Of a stretch of DNA of 64,000 nucleotides, positions 9,848 to 20,653 are shown piece by piece. Under the pieces are notes generated by a model, which was not told the origin of the DNA, did not search any database, and was given only the letters and a program-made list of their open reading frames with translations. Source of the stretch: Narthecium ossifragum (taxonomy: Eukaryota > Streptophyta > Magnoliopsida > Dioscoreales > Nartheciaceae); NCBI GenBank assembly GCA_963920575.1, contig OY986964.1:12274663-12338662 (forward strand). The letters run 5' to 3'. Numbering within the stretch: position 1 is the stretch's first letter; every line of letters starts with the position of its first letter. Both the position numbers and the translations under genes were made by a program.

Positions 9848-9875
9848 GTTGTATCTCCCAGATGAGGAAGCAACT

Positions 9876-11200
9876 TGTGAGGACCCGTCCCTCTACTCCT
9901 GGGTCGACCGGCTGGGTCGGGCCCGTGGCTCGTTGGTTTCCTTCGCGTCGAGCGCGCGATCCGGTGGATCGTATTGTTTCTTAGACCACAAGGGCAATTT
10001 GGTAAATTGCACAATGTTGGTTTGTTTCACACCCGCGTGTGCACACACTGACCTTGTTTGTGTTAGTGCTTGATTAGAATGGTTAGGTGGATCCGGGATC
10101 GGAAGATCCCAGCTCGGGCGCGTAGCAGCCCGTTTTTGGGCTGCTGGCGGCCCGCGAGCGATCGATCGGACACATGAGAGAGTCGGTGGCTTTTTTCTTT
10201 CGCGAGGACGGCCGCCGGCCGTCGCTCTCTTTTGTCAGAAGGGGAGGACTTTCCCTCCCCTCCTTTCTTCTTTCTCCTCTTTCCCTGGCTTTCCCCTACC
10301 TTTTCCTTCCTCCTCTTCCTCTTCTCCATCTCTTCTTCTCCTTCTTCTTCTTCCTTCTTCTTTCTTCTTCCCGCTGCTCTGTTTTCTTCCCCTGATTCCG
10401 GCTGAAACTTCTTCTTCTTCGTTCTCCCTCCTCCGGCCACCTTTTTGTGTGTTTCAAAGCTCGTTGGATTCGTGGCGACGTGAGGAAGATCCCTGATGTG
10501 GTTTGAAGCCTTTGTTGGTGACTGGTTTGCGAGGGATCAACTGAGGAGTGCGCTATTCGGTAGGTTCTTCTACCTACGAGAGTGTTTAATAGGTTTCTCA
10601 TAATCTAGCTGTTGGATCTTGTTGGTCTTTGTGTTGTTGGCTTCCTCTTACCTATTAGAATTTCTGATATAAGTTTCATGATCTTTGGTTGAGATTTTAG
10701 TAGGATTTATGCATGATTAATCTCGGATTTTCCGGTTTCTGCTGTTCTTGAAGAACAGCCGGCTTGGGGCGAGTTTTCCGGCCGGTACGTGCCTTATCTT
10801 GGGTTGTGATGAACATAACAGTTGTAGATCTTTGAATCTACTCTAAAACCCAACTGATTTCATAATTTTCCAATTTTCCTACGAATTGTTATGATATTCG
10901 CACGGAGGGGCTGCGTTGCAGCAAGAGATGGTAAGTTAGTTTTGATTAGCGGTTTGGATTAGTGTTTTCCCGTTAATCCAACCGTTGGAGGTTTATGTAT
11001 TTTGAATATGTTGATCCAGGCATGTAGATCTACTGGTGGCTAAGTTGGATCTCAAATCCGGCGTCGTTTGGACGTCGGATCGACGGGGTCAAATAGCCTC
11101 TAGTAGAGAACTTTTGGTGTTTTAAATATAATATTATATGTCAGATTATAATATTATATTTTTACTATTCATCAGCGGTTTTTGTGATTCCGCTACCGCA
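9876..11200 (+). repeat. LTR-2 of the TGTGAGGACC family, 3'-truncated
   Basis: It begins TGTGAGGACC at 9876 and follows the family order: CAAGGGCAATTTGGTAAATTG near 9990, a GATCGATC site near 10160, C/T-rich tracts at 10250-10440, and an ATATAATATTATAT motif near 11130. Homology to the full LTR at 23191-25717 ends near 11200. Frames across the C/T-rich tracts are compositional. Confidence 0.85.
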
Positions 11201-12241
11201 TTGGAGAGGGTGACGCGCACACATGGTGACATGCTCGAGGCTTTACTTCTTGAGGTTCTTCGTGCTCGTGACTCTCAGGTTGCTCTGACAGCCCAACATG
11301 CATCTAACATTGCTGCAGTCCGGACCATCGTCTTCGAGCATCACGCCCAGTTTATTCATTACTCCATTCTTGCTAGCTGCTGCCTAATAGCTTATTTCGT
11401 TCTTGCTTATACTTTCTTTTGAGCCATGTTTACTTGAGGACATTGTCTGCTACATGCTTTTATTTTACTATGGATTGAGGGGGAGTTCTTTGCTTATATT
11501 GCCTTATCAATCGTGCCAAAAAGGGGGAGAAAACATTATGTTTGTTAATATTATGTTTGTCAGTATGTTAAATTTCTATTGCAGCTATATTTATATGTCT
11601 CTTATTATTTGAAATATGATAATGCTTTTCACTGGGTAGTTCAAGTGTGCAGGGAATAGGAATATCTCAAAATACGAACTTCATCTCATTAGTGTCATTG
11701 TTAAGTCATGTAATTTCTGGTTGAGTTTTGTCACGAATTGCCAAGGGGGAGATTGTTAGGTTTAAATCGAGTCTTGTATTATGGCAATTCGTGTCAAATA
11801 TGATATATGTCTTGTAATCAAATCAGATGTGGTTGGACATGGATCAGCAAGATTGGATTTCAGCATAAGTATGGAAGTTATGGGAAATAAAAGGCAGCCG
11901 ATGGTTTTAATTTGATTTGAAGAAGGTGGAATATAAGCATTAAAGGAAATATATGGCTGGCTGCTAATCATATTTGGAGCAGTTGTAAATTGATCCTATG
12001 AGATACTTTCTACATGCGGATCAAGGCATATTATATAGGTGAGAACTCCCAAGCTGCCGTACCTCTTTTTTGCATCTATGAAGCCTTGGTGGCTGTTGAG
12101 GAAAAAGTGTGAGGAAGAGGCTAAAAAGTGAGAAGAAACCATCTGTGTTGCCGGCGTGTGAAGACCGGCATTCCGGCGTGTCCAGTCCGAAGTATCTTGT
12201 TCATCGTCGGTGTGTGAAGGCCGGTGATCCGGCGTGCCCAG
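11201..12241 (+). mobile_element. Copia element 3' end with PPT and partial LTR
   Basis: The 3' region contains repeated purine tracts (GGGGGAG near 11478 and AAAAAGGGGGAGAAAAC near 11518) typical of SIRE-like 3' regions. At 11743-11753 the polypurine tract AAGGGGGAGAT directly precedes TGTTAGG, the LTR start at 11754. The LTR continues to 12241, where a gypsy solo LTR interrupts it, and resumes at 14681. Near 12150-12240 a ~60-bp unit (GTGTGAAG, CCGG, GTCCGAA) is duplicated. No coding region of pol survives. Confidence 0.65.
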
Positions 12242-14675
12242 TGTCGCGCCCCGACCCGCAGGACCCAGACCGGGCCGGGACACGAGGGGGAAAACCTACA
12301 TCTACTAGCCTCAACTGGCGGAAACAGCTGAGACTAACGCACAGCTGGCAGAAACAGCTGACTGCAAGCACAAGGCGGAAGCGAAGAATTAAACAACATC
12401 TATTAACACTTATTACAAAACAGTAATAAAAGAGTTAAACAGAGTTTAGTACAACAAAGCTACAAGGGATCAACAGTCCCCAAAAAAGGAGCTACAGCAC
12501 CCACCGGGGTCTCCACGAACGCACAAACGAAACCATCCTGACCCTCAGACATGGTCAGGAGCTGGCGCGCCGCCACGAGACAGCCGACGGGGAAGCACCG
12601 GAGAGGAGCTGGGACCCGCACCTGCAACAACACAGTCCAGGTAGGAATGAGCAACAGCTCAGCAGGGTCTTACTCTACCACTCTCGCTAAGAAGGGAAAC
12701 CCAACGAACCAACTCTGAAGCCAAGTACTGAGGCTTGCCAAGGATCCCATAAATCCCGTCAATAACCCGAAGGACTCCTGTCCCAAGTACGCCCCTCCGA
12801 CAACCACTGCTCAGGGGTGGGCAACTCCGACAATCCCTGACACAGGGTGGACATGACGCTACTGGTAGGACACCCTTCTCCAAGCGGGATCTCTACACTT
12901 GGCGGAACGACCGAGGTTAAGACTACCACCTCTCAGTACTCCAAGCCACAGAGCCAACAGGACCCCTAACTCCTGACCCAAGGACTAAGCCTAGCCAGGG
13001 AGTCCATCGATCCCATCGATGTTTCCCTCCCCAAGGTTCCTGTCCAACGTACGTCCCTCCGATAGCCACTGCTCGAGGACTGGGCTACTTCCGACGGTCC
13101 TTGACACAGGGTGGTCCGGACGATACCTGTAGGACATCCTTGCCCTTGCTGGCCACCAGCATGGGGACATATGTCGGGTAACGGCATCCACCACTTAGCC
13201 TTAGATCACCGAAGTTCACGGGTCAACCCCACCCAGTCTAACCTAGCATGTCTAATGCACAGGAAGCAAGGCCGGATATGAATAGGGAAAGCAGTAACAA
13301 ACAGCATAACAAGGGCGCACCATCGGCCCATTTATTCTAAGCACTCCCGAGGATCATGACTTCCTTCAGTTCACCATAAAGCAGTAAAGGGGCATAACCC
13401 ATGGCCCAGCTATACTAACCATTCCCAAGGGTTCATTACTCCCTCGGTTAACCACAAAGCAGTAAACAATAAGCATGATAGGCAACATGTTAAGCCCCGA
13501 GGGCAAAACCGTCAAAACCACTTGCAGGCGAAGCCCCGCGGGCAAAACAGCACTTAAAGTAAGTAAAAACCCTCTCTGCACCGAAGGAGATCGATCTCCT
13601 ATAGCAGCGAGATCGATCTTCCTCGAGGCCAGACGCACCCATCCTGGTCACCCCAACGAGATCGATCTCCACCCATATGAAGATCGATCTTGTATGTGAC
13701 CCTTGACGCACTGACACCAGCTGCCAAGAGATCGATCTCCCTCCCAGGGAGATCGCACTCGCTCGGGCGGGCTGGGCCACCCCAAACATGATCGATCTAA
13801 TCCCATGAGATCGATCTTGACTGGGTTCTCCGGCGGCCGGATGGCGAAGGATATCGCCGGAAACCTCCACCATACCTCACCAAACTAGGTGGGCTGGTAG
13901 CTCTCAGTGCCACGAAGCTACTCATGGCTTCAAAACCGGAAAACACCAACTCCACAAGGAGATCCATCGGAAATCAAAACCGGATTTCAAACCCTCAAAA
14001 TAGCCGGAGCTTTGAGTGAGAACCCTACCTCTTCAACGCAGCTTCAATCCCCAAGGCCTAACCCAAAACCTTCCTCGCCTCGCCACGAACCCAACGAGCC
14101 TTCAAGCTCCAGGAAAGGTGGCCGGAGGAGGAAGAACGGCGAGCGGGAGCTCTCAGCCGGAACAGGGGAAGAAACAGAGCCCCGGGAGAAGGAGGAAGAA
14201 GAGGAAGAAAGGAAGGAGGAGGGGAAGGGTTAAGGCCGGGGGAAAGCCGGCGAAGGCGGGGAAAAGCTGGGGGAGGGGAGGGAAAGTCTTCCCTCCCCTG
14301 ACAGGGGAAGCGACGGCCATCGCCGTGGCCGTCCTTCGACGCCACCGCCAACGACTTCCAGGCACAGAGAGATCGATCTCCATGCCCTGAAGATCGATCT
14401 CCTTTGCCCAGAACGGCAACCTCCAGGTACAGAGAGATCGATCTCCATTGCCATGTAGATCGATCTCCCTTGCCTAGAACGGCAACCCTGGGCTGAGACT
14501 CAGGCCCAAGCCCAGAACTTCCGAACCCGGTTCCACCTAACCTTTCTAACAAACACAAACACCAAATAAGGTCTGTGTATGCACACCCAGTGTGAAACGA
14601 CCGCCAAGGCACAATTTCCCAAATTGCCCTTGGGGTAAACAACAAGCCACAGAGATGGAAGGGCAGGTCCTCACA
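12242..14675 (-). repeat. LTR-3: complete solo LTR (2434 bp), TSD CCCAG
   Basis: On the minus strand it runs from TGTGAGGACC (14675) to ...GGGCGCGACA (12242). The 5-bp duplication CCCAG lies on both sides (12237-12241 and 14676-14680), so it is a solo LTR made by recombination between two LTRs. It closely matches LTR-5 (42061-44517), including the blocks of GATCGATC palindromes. Frames in its GC-rich part are not genes. Confidence 0.95.
13585..14470. repeat. GATCGATC palindrome clusters in LTR-3
   Basis: Eleven GATCGATC cores, mostly within GAGATCGATCTC or GAGATCGATCTT, occur in two groups: seven at 13585-13820 and four at 14368-14470. Between them the sequence is ordinary LTR. In the second group the palindromes lie in a ~62-bp repeated context containing ACGGCAACC. 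Confidence 0.9.
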
Positions 14676-14680
14676 CCCAG

Positions 14681-15357
14681 TCCGAAAAATCTTGGAAGGT
14701 GTCCAAGGTACATCCCGTGAGAGAAGAAGGTGCTGAAGAACTGGTTGGTTCGTGTCCAGCGTCGATAGAGGAGTCGAATGTGTCGACGTCGGTCCTAATC
14801 GTGTAAGTCTGTAAACTTCTTCTATTAGTGGATGGTTGAATGGTCCTATTGGACCCGTGGTTTTTTTCTTCTCATTTGAGAAGTTTTTCCACGTTAAAAG
14901 CCTCTTGCGTACATGTGTGATTGATGTGGTTTATAATAAATGATACTTGGATAAGTAACTTAAACTTAACAGATGGACCATGCTAATTCCCAAACTAAAG
15001 AGTATGTGGATTAGATTTACTATGCTTTGTTGTGAGAGATTTTCTTCGAACTAAGCACTATTGCTCGCAGATCACAACAAGAGGAATCTAACGTAGAACT
15101 GGTACATGCACATGTGAAATTCTGCTATTACATTGCATGGGTATTTAAGAATTGTTTTCTATCATATCTAGGTGTTCACACATGCATGAGGTTCCCATTT
15201 GTATTCTTGCAGAAATGTTTTGACATGAATTTTTTCCGCTGCCTTTTTGTTTTTATTCGACCTATGGTAGTTGTGGTCTGCTGTGATTTTCTAGCTAAGT
15301 AATTGTTAGCTGCAGCCTTTGTCGTTTTATATTGTGTTTAGTTTCTGTTAGGGTATA
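14681..15357 (+). other. Remainder of Copia LTR and unassigned sequence
   Basis: This continues the Copia LTR interrupted by LTR-3. A GTGTAAGTCTG word at 14807 looks like a 5' splice site and TTGCTCGCAG at 15061 like a 3' site. No domain is recognised. The right edge against LINE-B ORF1 is placed at about 15357. Confidence 0.4.
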
Positions 15358-15795
15358 TTAGATTTGAACCCTTGGGTGTGCTGGTCTTTTTAGCGAGGGT
15401 TTGGTACTTTCATTCCAGAACAACCACGTGCGGGCCAAAAGCACCGACATCAACCCTCTTCTCCTTGTCCCTAGCTGGACTCCGGCTGCAACCGCAGCAT
15501 ACGAAGGTTTGGGCTGCATATCCAACCGCTCCTCAAGTAGCTCCCCAGAAACCTCTTTGCAATCCCCTGTTTCAGCATTGTCCACCTCCGGGCATGTAAT
15601 AGCCACCGCAGAGGAGGCCTTACAAAGATTCCTTCTCTTCAGCTTTCCGTGGATCCTCCGCTCCTTCCTCTTGTGAAGGATGAGCTTGAGATGAGCCATC
15701 AGGCTCCGCTCCTTAGGCTTTCCAACCGCTTTCCCCAAACGGCGATCACCATGCGTTTTAGGAGTTGATACCTGGCGTGCAACTCCCCTCTCCAT
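15358..15795 (-). CDS. LINE-B ORF1, N-terminal part
   Basis: The 145-residue basic frame begins about 90 bp inside the 5' end of LINE-B and contains PSYAAVAAG, similar to the SYA-x-V-A-x-G motif seen near the start of plant L1 ORF1 proteins. DUF4283 and the zinc knuckle are not present here; they would have followed but are replaced by inserted elements. Assignment relies on position within the TSD-bounded LINE. Confidence 0.5.
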   Translation of the reverse strand: MERGVARQVSTPKTHGDRRLGKAVGKPKERSLMAHLKLILHKRKERRIHGKLKRRNLCKASSAVAITCPEVDNAETGDCKEVSGELLEERLDMQPKPSYAAVAAGVQLGTRRRGLMSVLLARTWLFWNESTKPSLKRPAHPRVQI

Positions 15796-15862
15796 TGCTC
15801 TATCATGAGCTCTTCACATCATTCCCCTCTCCATTGCTCTATCATGAGCTCTTCACATCATC
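15785..15862. repeat. Two 39-bp direct repeats in LINE-B 5' UTR
   Basis: A 39-bp unit starting CCCCTCTCCATTGCTC is repeated exactly at 15785 and 15824, between the LINE 5' end and the ORF1 ATG. Confidence 0.95.
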
Positions 15863-15904
15863 CCCTCCGCCGACACACACATATCCGAGAACTTTGTGGG
15901 CTTT

Positions 15905-16107
15905 GAGAAGCTATGAAGAGATTGCATGCACCTGTTACCGAGGAAATTACTAAAATATCGGCCTGTACATACCCACCGTCTATCTGAACACGTTGCAGCC
16001 ATCAAACAGGGCGCGATCATGGTATCTAACATGCCATACGGACGCACCAGATGGACGAATCAACTACGAGATCAGTGCAGTACCGTATACAAGGCGTGCA
16101 TTTAATG
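15905..16107. other. Unassigned sequence
   Basis: It follows the right target duplication of LINE-B, so it should be the continuation of the sequence at 8989. No feature is recognised. Confidence 0.4.
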
Positions 16108-16716
16108 CTACTCGACCGCCATGGTTGGCCTGACTCGGATCAAAGACGTTGCATGTAATACATCATGTCTCCAAGCTGAGATAGGTAATTTTGACTTCAT
16201 AAACAATGGTCTAGCTATCAGTTGGATACATTTAATAAGTAATTTTGCTAGGCCATTCTGAGTATGTGTGTGTGTAACATGGTGTTTCACATTTATCCCA
16301 ACTGATATACAATAATCTAAAAATGCTTGAGATGTAAACTCACTAGTATTATCAAGATGAATTGTCTTAATGGGATAGTCTGGGAACTGGGCTCGTAACC
16401 GAATGATCTGATCTAACAGTTTAGCAAAAGCGAAGTTACGAGTGGATAGAGGACATACATAAGACCATCGAGTGGATGCATCTATTAGGATCATGAAATA
16501 TCGAAATGGTCCACTTGACAGATGAATGGGTCCACATATATCACTTTGAATTCTCTCTAAGAAATTTTGGGATTCAGAGGTGACCTTAGAGGGGGATGGT
16601 CTTACTATTATTTTTCCTTGAGAGCAAGAAGCACATGAATATTCACTGACGAAAAGAATCTTTTGGTTCTTAAAATTATGCCCATGTGAATTCTCAATGA
16701 TTCGACGCATCATCAC
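16108..16716 (-). pseudogene. Copia integrase fragment
   Basis: This 202-residue frame contains the end of the GAG-pre-integrase zinc region (CASCSQGK), then the rve core: RIQSDICGPI with the first catalytic Asp, TIHLDNTSEFTS with the second (the usual D-N-G-x-E-F is D-N-T-S-E-F here), and NGLAKLLIK where N-G-x-A-E is usual, so the catalytic Glu is replaced by Lys. A FWHDRFGHP-like start lies just upstream at about 16750 in the same frame. The altered residues and truncation mean it is inactive. Confidence 0.85.
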
Positions 16717-17023
16717 CGATTCAGGGTGACCAAATCGATCATGCCAAAGTATAAAATCACTTGGATTAGTTCACTTCTGGTGCATCACAACATGTGATTC
16801 TATTGGTCTTATTTTCGTATAGTATAAACTAGAAGAAAGGGTAGGAAGCTTCTCAAGCACATGCTTCTGGCATGAAACTGTAAGTGTGATGCATAAATAC
16901 TCATGTGGCCCCGAAGGACCGATAATATCTCGCATTAAAATGTACATATAATGAATGACTGATATGAACTGCAGATTTCAAAGCATTAAGCAAATAATAA
17001 AAATTAATATTGAAAAATAATCT

Positions 17024-17282
17024 GTACTTCAGGTACGAGATTATGTGCTTCAGGTACAATATAGTGATTTGCACTTCGGGTGCAAATTAAGTGTGTGCTT
17101 CAGGCACTGTTGTAGTAACTTGTGCTTCAGGCACCAAGTTGTGTGCTATAGACACTCTCTTAATTTGTATTTCTGGTACATCAAATTTTGTACTTATGGT
17201 ATAATTATTTTACCATGTGTGCTTCAGGCATCACAATGGTTTATAGCTTGTACTTCTGGTACAACTATATGCTTCAAACACT
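17024..17282. repeat. Array of about 11 short hairpins with covarying stems
   Basis: Thirteen-nucleotide units made of a 4-bp stem and a TTCAG-like 5-nt loop recur irregularly every 20-30 bp. Examples are GTACTTCAGGTAC (17024), GCACTTCGGGTGC (17071), GTGCTTCAGGCAC (17095 and 17122) and GTACTTCTGGTAC (17250). The stem positions change together between units (T-A/C-G and A-T/G-C), while the loop stays TTCAG, TTCTG or TTCGG. Frames are not maintained across the array. Confidence 0.85.
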
Positions 17283-17396
17283 GTATAACCTAGGTTAGGA
17301 TGAAAATAGCTAGTATAATTATAAAGCAATGTCAGTAAGATATACCTGACTGATTCTCTCATTTCTTCTACGTGGTAGAGTATCGTGCTGATAGCA

Positions 17397-17665
17397 TGTT
17401 GTAAAATTTGAGTGTTTTAGAATACACTCCCACGTATAAGAAATCTCACTTCCGTTGTGTATTTCATTTCATCATCCACGGGTGCCTATTTATAGGCAAA
17501 CCCTTACATATGCTGCCAATTTGTAAGTTTCAAAGGAGTGAATAAAAGTCTTCACTCATTAATGCGATCAGGTAACGGTCATTCACTTCTCTCACATGTG
17601 ATTCATGACAGTTTTCATGTTTTCTAAAAACTATCATTTTTATTTTTTAGAAAATATTTTCAACA
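17397..17665 (-). repeat. 5' LTR of Copia fragment (269 bp)
   Basis: On the minus strand it runs from TGTTGAAAATATT (17665) to ...TTTTACAACA (17397), with inverted ends TGTTG/CAACA. TATAAATAG occurs on the minus strand near 17497-17489, consistent with a promoter. Confidence 0.75.
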
Positions 17666-18176
17666 ACCGTAAACCAAACATATTTTTGAGTCTGTTTTTT
17701 ATTTTCTAGAAAATGAAAATAAAAAATGCTCTAACCAAATAGGACCTAAGCTTTCAGTAGGCCGAAATATCAGTTTATCCAACATGGTCTGAGAATTCTG
17801 TACGGTTTTGGATTGTTGTACAAAATATAGATAGGCCGGAGCCCAACACATCATCCTGCCCCAACTCTCTCTCCTTCTCCCTCTCCCACACAATTTGTGC
17901 CACCATAGCGAGTATGGTTCGAAGTTTTTTTAATCCGCCAAGTCCTTGAAACTAGACTCGAAAACTTCTTATGTAGATTCAAAACTAACGATAGGTATGA
18001 GTTTTAGCTTGGCCCGAAAACGAAACTCGAATAAAAACTTGAAGGTTAGGACATTGGAGTATGTGATTGGAGTTCTTCTCTGGCCCGGTCCGACTAGAGC
18101 CCAACAACCCGCCAAGCTTGGACCAGTTGGACCAGAGTTTAACTATCAAAATTCAGCCTAACTCCATCTCGACCAG
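17666..18176. other. Unassigned intergenic sequence
   Basis: No gene or known repeat is recognised. A poor minus-strand frame at 17699-17893 has no supporting feature. Confidence 0.4.
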
Positions 18177-19633
18177 TAGGGGTGACAATTCGGGTTCACA
18201 GGTCGGATTCGGGTCGGATTGATCATTAATATCTCGATCCAAAGACCTAACATGAACCTGACCCGTTTAATAAACCCAAACCTGACATGATATTAAATGA
18301 GTCAACCTGATCTGACCCGTCTAATCCATTTATTAAACAGATCGAGTCGGGTTGGCGAGTCGGGTCACAATTCAATCACTATTCAGTGGCACAAAACATT
18401 CACTCTCACATTTATAGCACTCAACATTTTATCATAACTTAAGAGGTAAATAACATTCGGTGGCATTTAGTCCATTCACAAAAAATTACAGTTCCTAGGA
18501 AAGCAAAGGCAGTCCAACCTAACATCTATTCCATTGCTTACGTTTTATCCCTCCTAGTAACTTTGGATGCATCTGCATTATAGCCAACAACAACACACCA
18601 TGAATACCCTTTGCAAAATCCATAAATGCAGCTCAAGCATTTAAGCAATAAGATCTTGAAATTCCAGAAGAACCCATATTTTAAACTAGTGAACTAAATC
18701 TATGATGTAGACATCCAAAATGGTGGTGCATGCAAATTAAAACTGAGATTTGAACTAAATTGCTGAGATTTGAATTTACATATTCTAAGAAGCAATTAAA
18801 ACTTTACCGTCAAGTTGTTTGCAGTCCATGATAAATTCTTAGAGTTTGCATAGTTCTAAGGGATATTAGATGATATCATGCTTTTTTGGAGATTCAAGCA
18901 ATTTAGTTTAGCTCATATCTATTAACAAAGTTGTTGCAAACTATGAGATCAATAATCTCCAAAGTATCCATCTGCAAATTTTAAGAAAAAAAAACAATAT
19001 AAGAACATGTGATACATCAACAAGTCAAAGTAGCATCATATATTTTAACACAAAATCGGTACACCAATGTTTCTTTAATCTGAAGGCTAATCATGATACA
19101 AAGGCTCACAAAGGAGTTTCATTCTATAACCTATTGGAGGCATTAAGTTTTCATTGTAACTATACTCAGTAAGGTGCGAAGAGCAAAGATGATTGGAATG
19201 CAAATCAATGGTTTAGCTATGAACAAAATAGATATTTCGAATAAATTTACAGTTAAGACAGAAGACCTTGAAACATAATTACTTTCAAAATAAGCATATA
19301 ATCTGATAGGCCATTAGGTGAAAACCAAAAGTGAGAACTCGTGCAACAGAAGCGTAATGAACTCTTCCAATTAAAATATTAAACCTTATATGGAAATTGT
19401 GAAACGTTGAAAAGAAAAAAGCTCAGTCAATCTAATCTTTGGTCAGAGTTCGTCACAAAAGCAATCAATCAAAGGGGATCTCGAAGAAATCCAACTAAAA
19501 GGGAACTTTGAAAAAATCAAGTCAAAGGGAATTAAGAAAGAACTGCTAGTTCCAAGAACCTTGAAAAAAACTTTAAAAGCACAAAACTCAAACCCAAGAA
19601 AGCTTCGAAAACGAGAGAGAGAGAGAGACGTAC

Positions 19634-20015
19634 TGATAGGAAGTGGTTATAGATCCTATCAGAATTACTAGTTGCTGGAAGAAATTGTAGGAGAGGAAGA
19701 GAAGAAGAGACCAGAGAGGAGAAGATAGAAGAGGACTTAGAGATATAAGAAGATGCTTATTTTCCATTCATTGTAAAGATTACATGCCCAGCTTATAAAC
19801 ATACTCATCCTCCAATTAGTCCTACTATAATTCAGACTACTTGCCAAGATTATTGTATGCTAATAAGGATAGATTGCCAAATAACCTTCCTAATGCATGA
19901 AAAGAAACTAATTTGTCACCCGGCTTCCTAATACAATTAAGGCTAAATAAGAAACTATTGCTGCCAATCCGGAACGATTTACTTCCTTTATTGCTGCTTG
20001 ATTACCTTCCTAACA
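19634..20015 (-). repeat. 3' LTR (382 bp) of small gypsy element
   Basis: On the minus strand it runs from TGTTAGGAAGG (20015) to ...CTTCCTATCA (19634). Compared with the 5' LTR it lacks one copy of an internal ~37-bp segment containing CTAAATA-GAAACT. Confidence 0.9.
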
Positions 20016-20044
20016 TTTCACCCCACTTGAAATCGACCTTGACC

Positions 20045-20452
20045 TCAAGGCTCGAGCGGTTTAGGAGGTTGCTGCGTCGGAGGTGAGGTTGACGCCAAAG
20101 GAAGAGGGAGATCGGGGAGCTTGGTTGGCGCGAGAGCAAGGCTCAGGCGGGAGAAGATGTTGACGACGAAGCATGGTGGCGATGACATCGAGAATAAAGG
20201 TGGTGGAGACGTAGCCGGTGAAGGAGGAGACGAGGACGAGGTCCTCGGAGCCTTACTGGATGGCGGAATGGCACCGGTCGGGATGTGGGGCTCTACGGCA
20301 GCGAGGGGCAAGCTCGAGTCGTCGGGGTTGGGTTGAAGGATGGAGTCGACAGGGTTGGCGATGTCGAGCTTGGGTGCGCCTGCAATGGAGTTGGTCGGAG
20401 TTGATGGAGAAGGCCGACGAGGTTTAGGTGGATGTGATGGCGAAGGTGACAA
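20045..20452 (-). CDS. Proline/serine-rich linker after gag
   Basis: The frame is rich in P, S and T (for example PPSSKAPRTSSSSPPSP), like the low-complexity region following the gag core in Reina-type elements. It ends just before the polypurine tract. No zinc knuckle or protease is found, so pol has been lost. Coding status is uncertain. Confidence 0.45.
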   Translation of the reverse strand: MSPSPSHPPKPRRPSPSTPTNSIAGAPKLDIANPVDSILQPNPDDSSLPLAAVEPHIPTGAIPPSSKAPRTSSSSPPSPATSPPPLFSMSSPPCFVVNIFSRLSLALAPTKLPDLPLPLASTSPPTQQPPKPLEP

Positions 20453-20653
20453 AACGCTGGATGTCGGGAAGTTGGATGTCGGGAAAGACGGGTGGCGAGG
20501 TGAGGAGGGGGCGACGGCAGTGCTTGCGTTGGGGAGGGATAAATTGGAAGGTGGAGATTTATTGATAGCAGGTGGTAATGGATGAGGGTCTAAGGGTGGA
20601 ATCGAAAGATGTGGAGCTAATGGTAGAGTGTGAAGTAGGTTGGCTTGCCTCCA

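Larger units (their letters stand above)
9008..15886 (-). mobile_element. L1-type LINE (LINE-B), 5' and EN parts, host to later insertions
   Basis: The 18-bp duplication GAGAACTTTGTGGGCTTT at 8990-9007 and 15887-15904 brackets the element. On the minus strand the 5' end is at 15886 and the poly(A) end is the T-run at 9008-9018. Recognisable LINE parts are an ORF1 start (15795-15358), an ORF1 end (9847-9581), the ORF2 endonuclease (9584-9090) and the 3' UTR (about 9090-9008). RT is absent: endonuclease is joined directly to the 3' UTR. The middle (9876 to about 15357) is filled by later LTR elements. Confidence 0.85.
16108..17665 (-). mobile_element. Copia retrotransposon fragment (LTR, leader, integrase)
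   Basis: On the minus strand: a short LTR (17665-17397), a PBS-like TATCAGCACGA stretch (17396-17378), a leader with a tandem hairpin array (17282-17024), then GAG-pre-integrase and integrase core (about 16750-16108). Gag and protease are missing, so an internal deletion joins the leader region to the integrase. RT and the 3' LTR are also gone. Confidence 0.85.

Noticed and set aside
14058..14645. Proline/serine-rich frames on both strands
   Set aside because: They lie in the GC-rich C/T tracts of solo LTR-3 and recur in LTR-5 as the same LTR sequence.
17024..17282. CRISPR-like array
   Set aside because: Repeats are 13 nt, irregularly spaced and variable, with no cas genes, in a plant Copia element.
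18169..18176. 8-bp duplication for the hAT-like element ending at 26820
   Set aside because: Flanks TCGACCAG and AGAGCTAG do not match, so no duplication is claimed.
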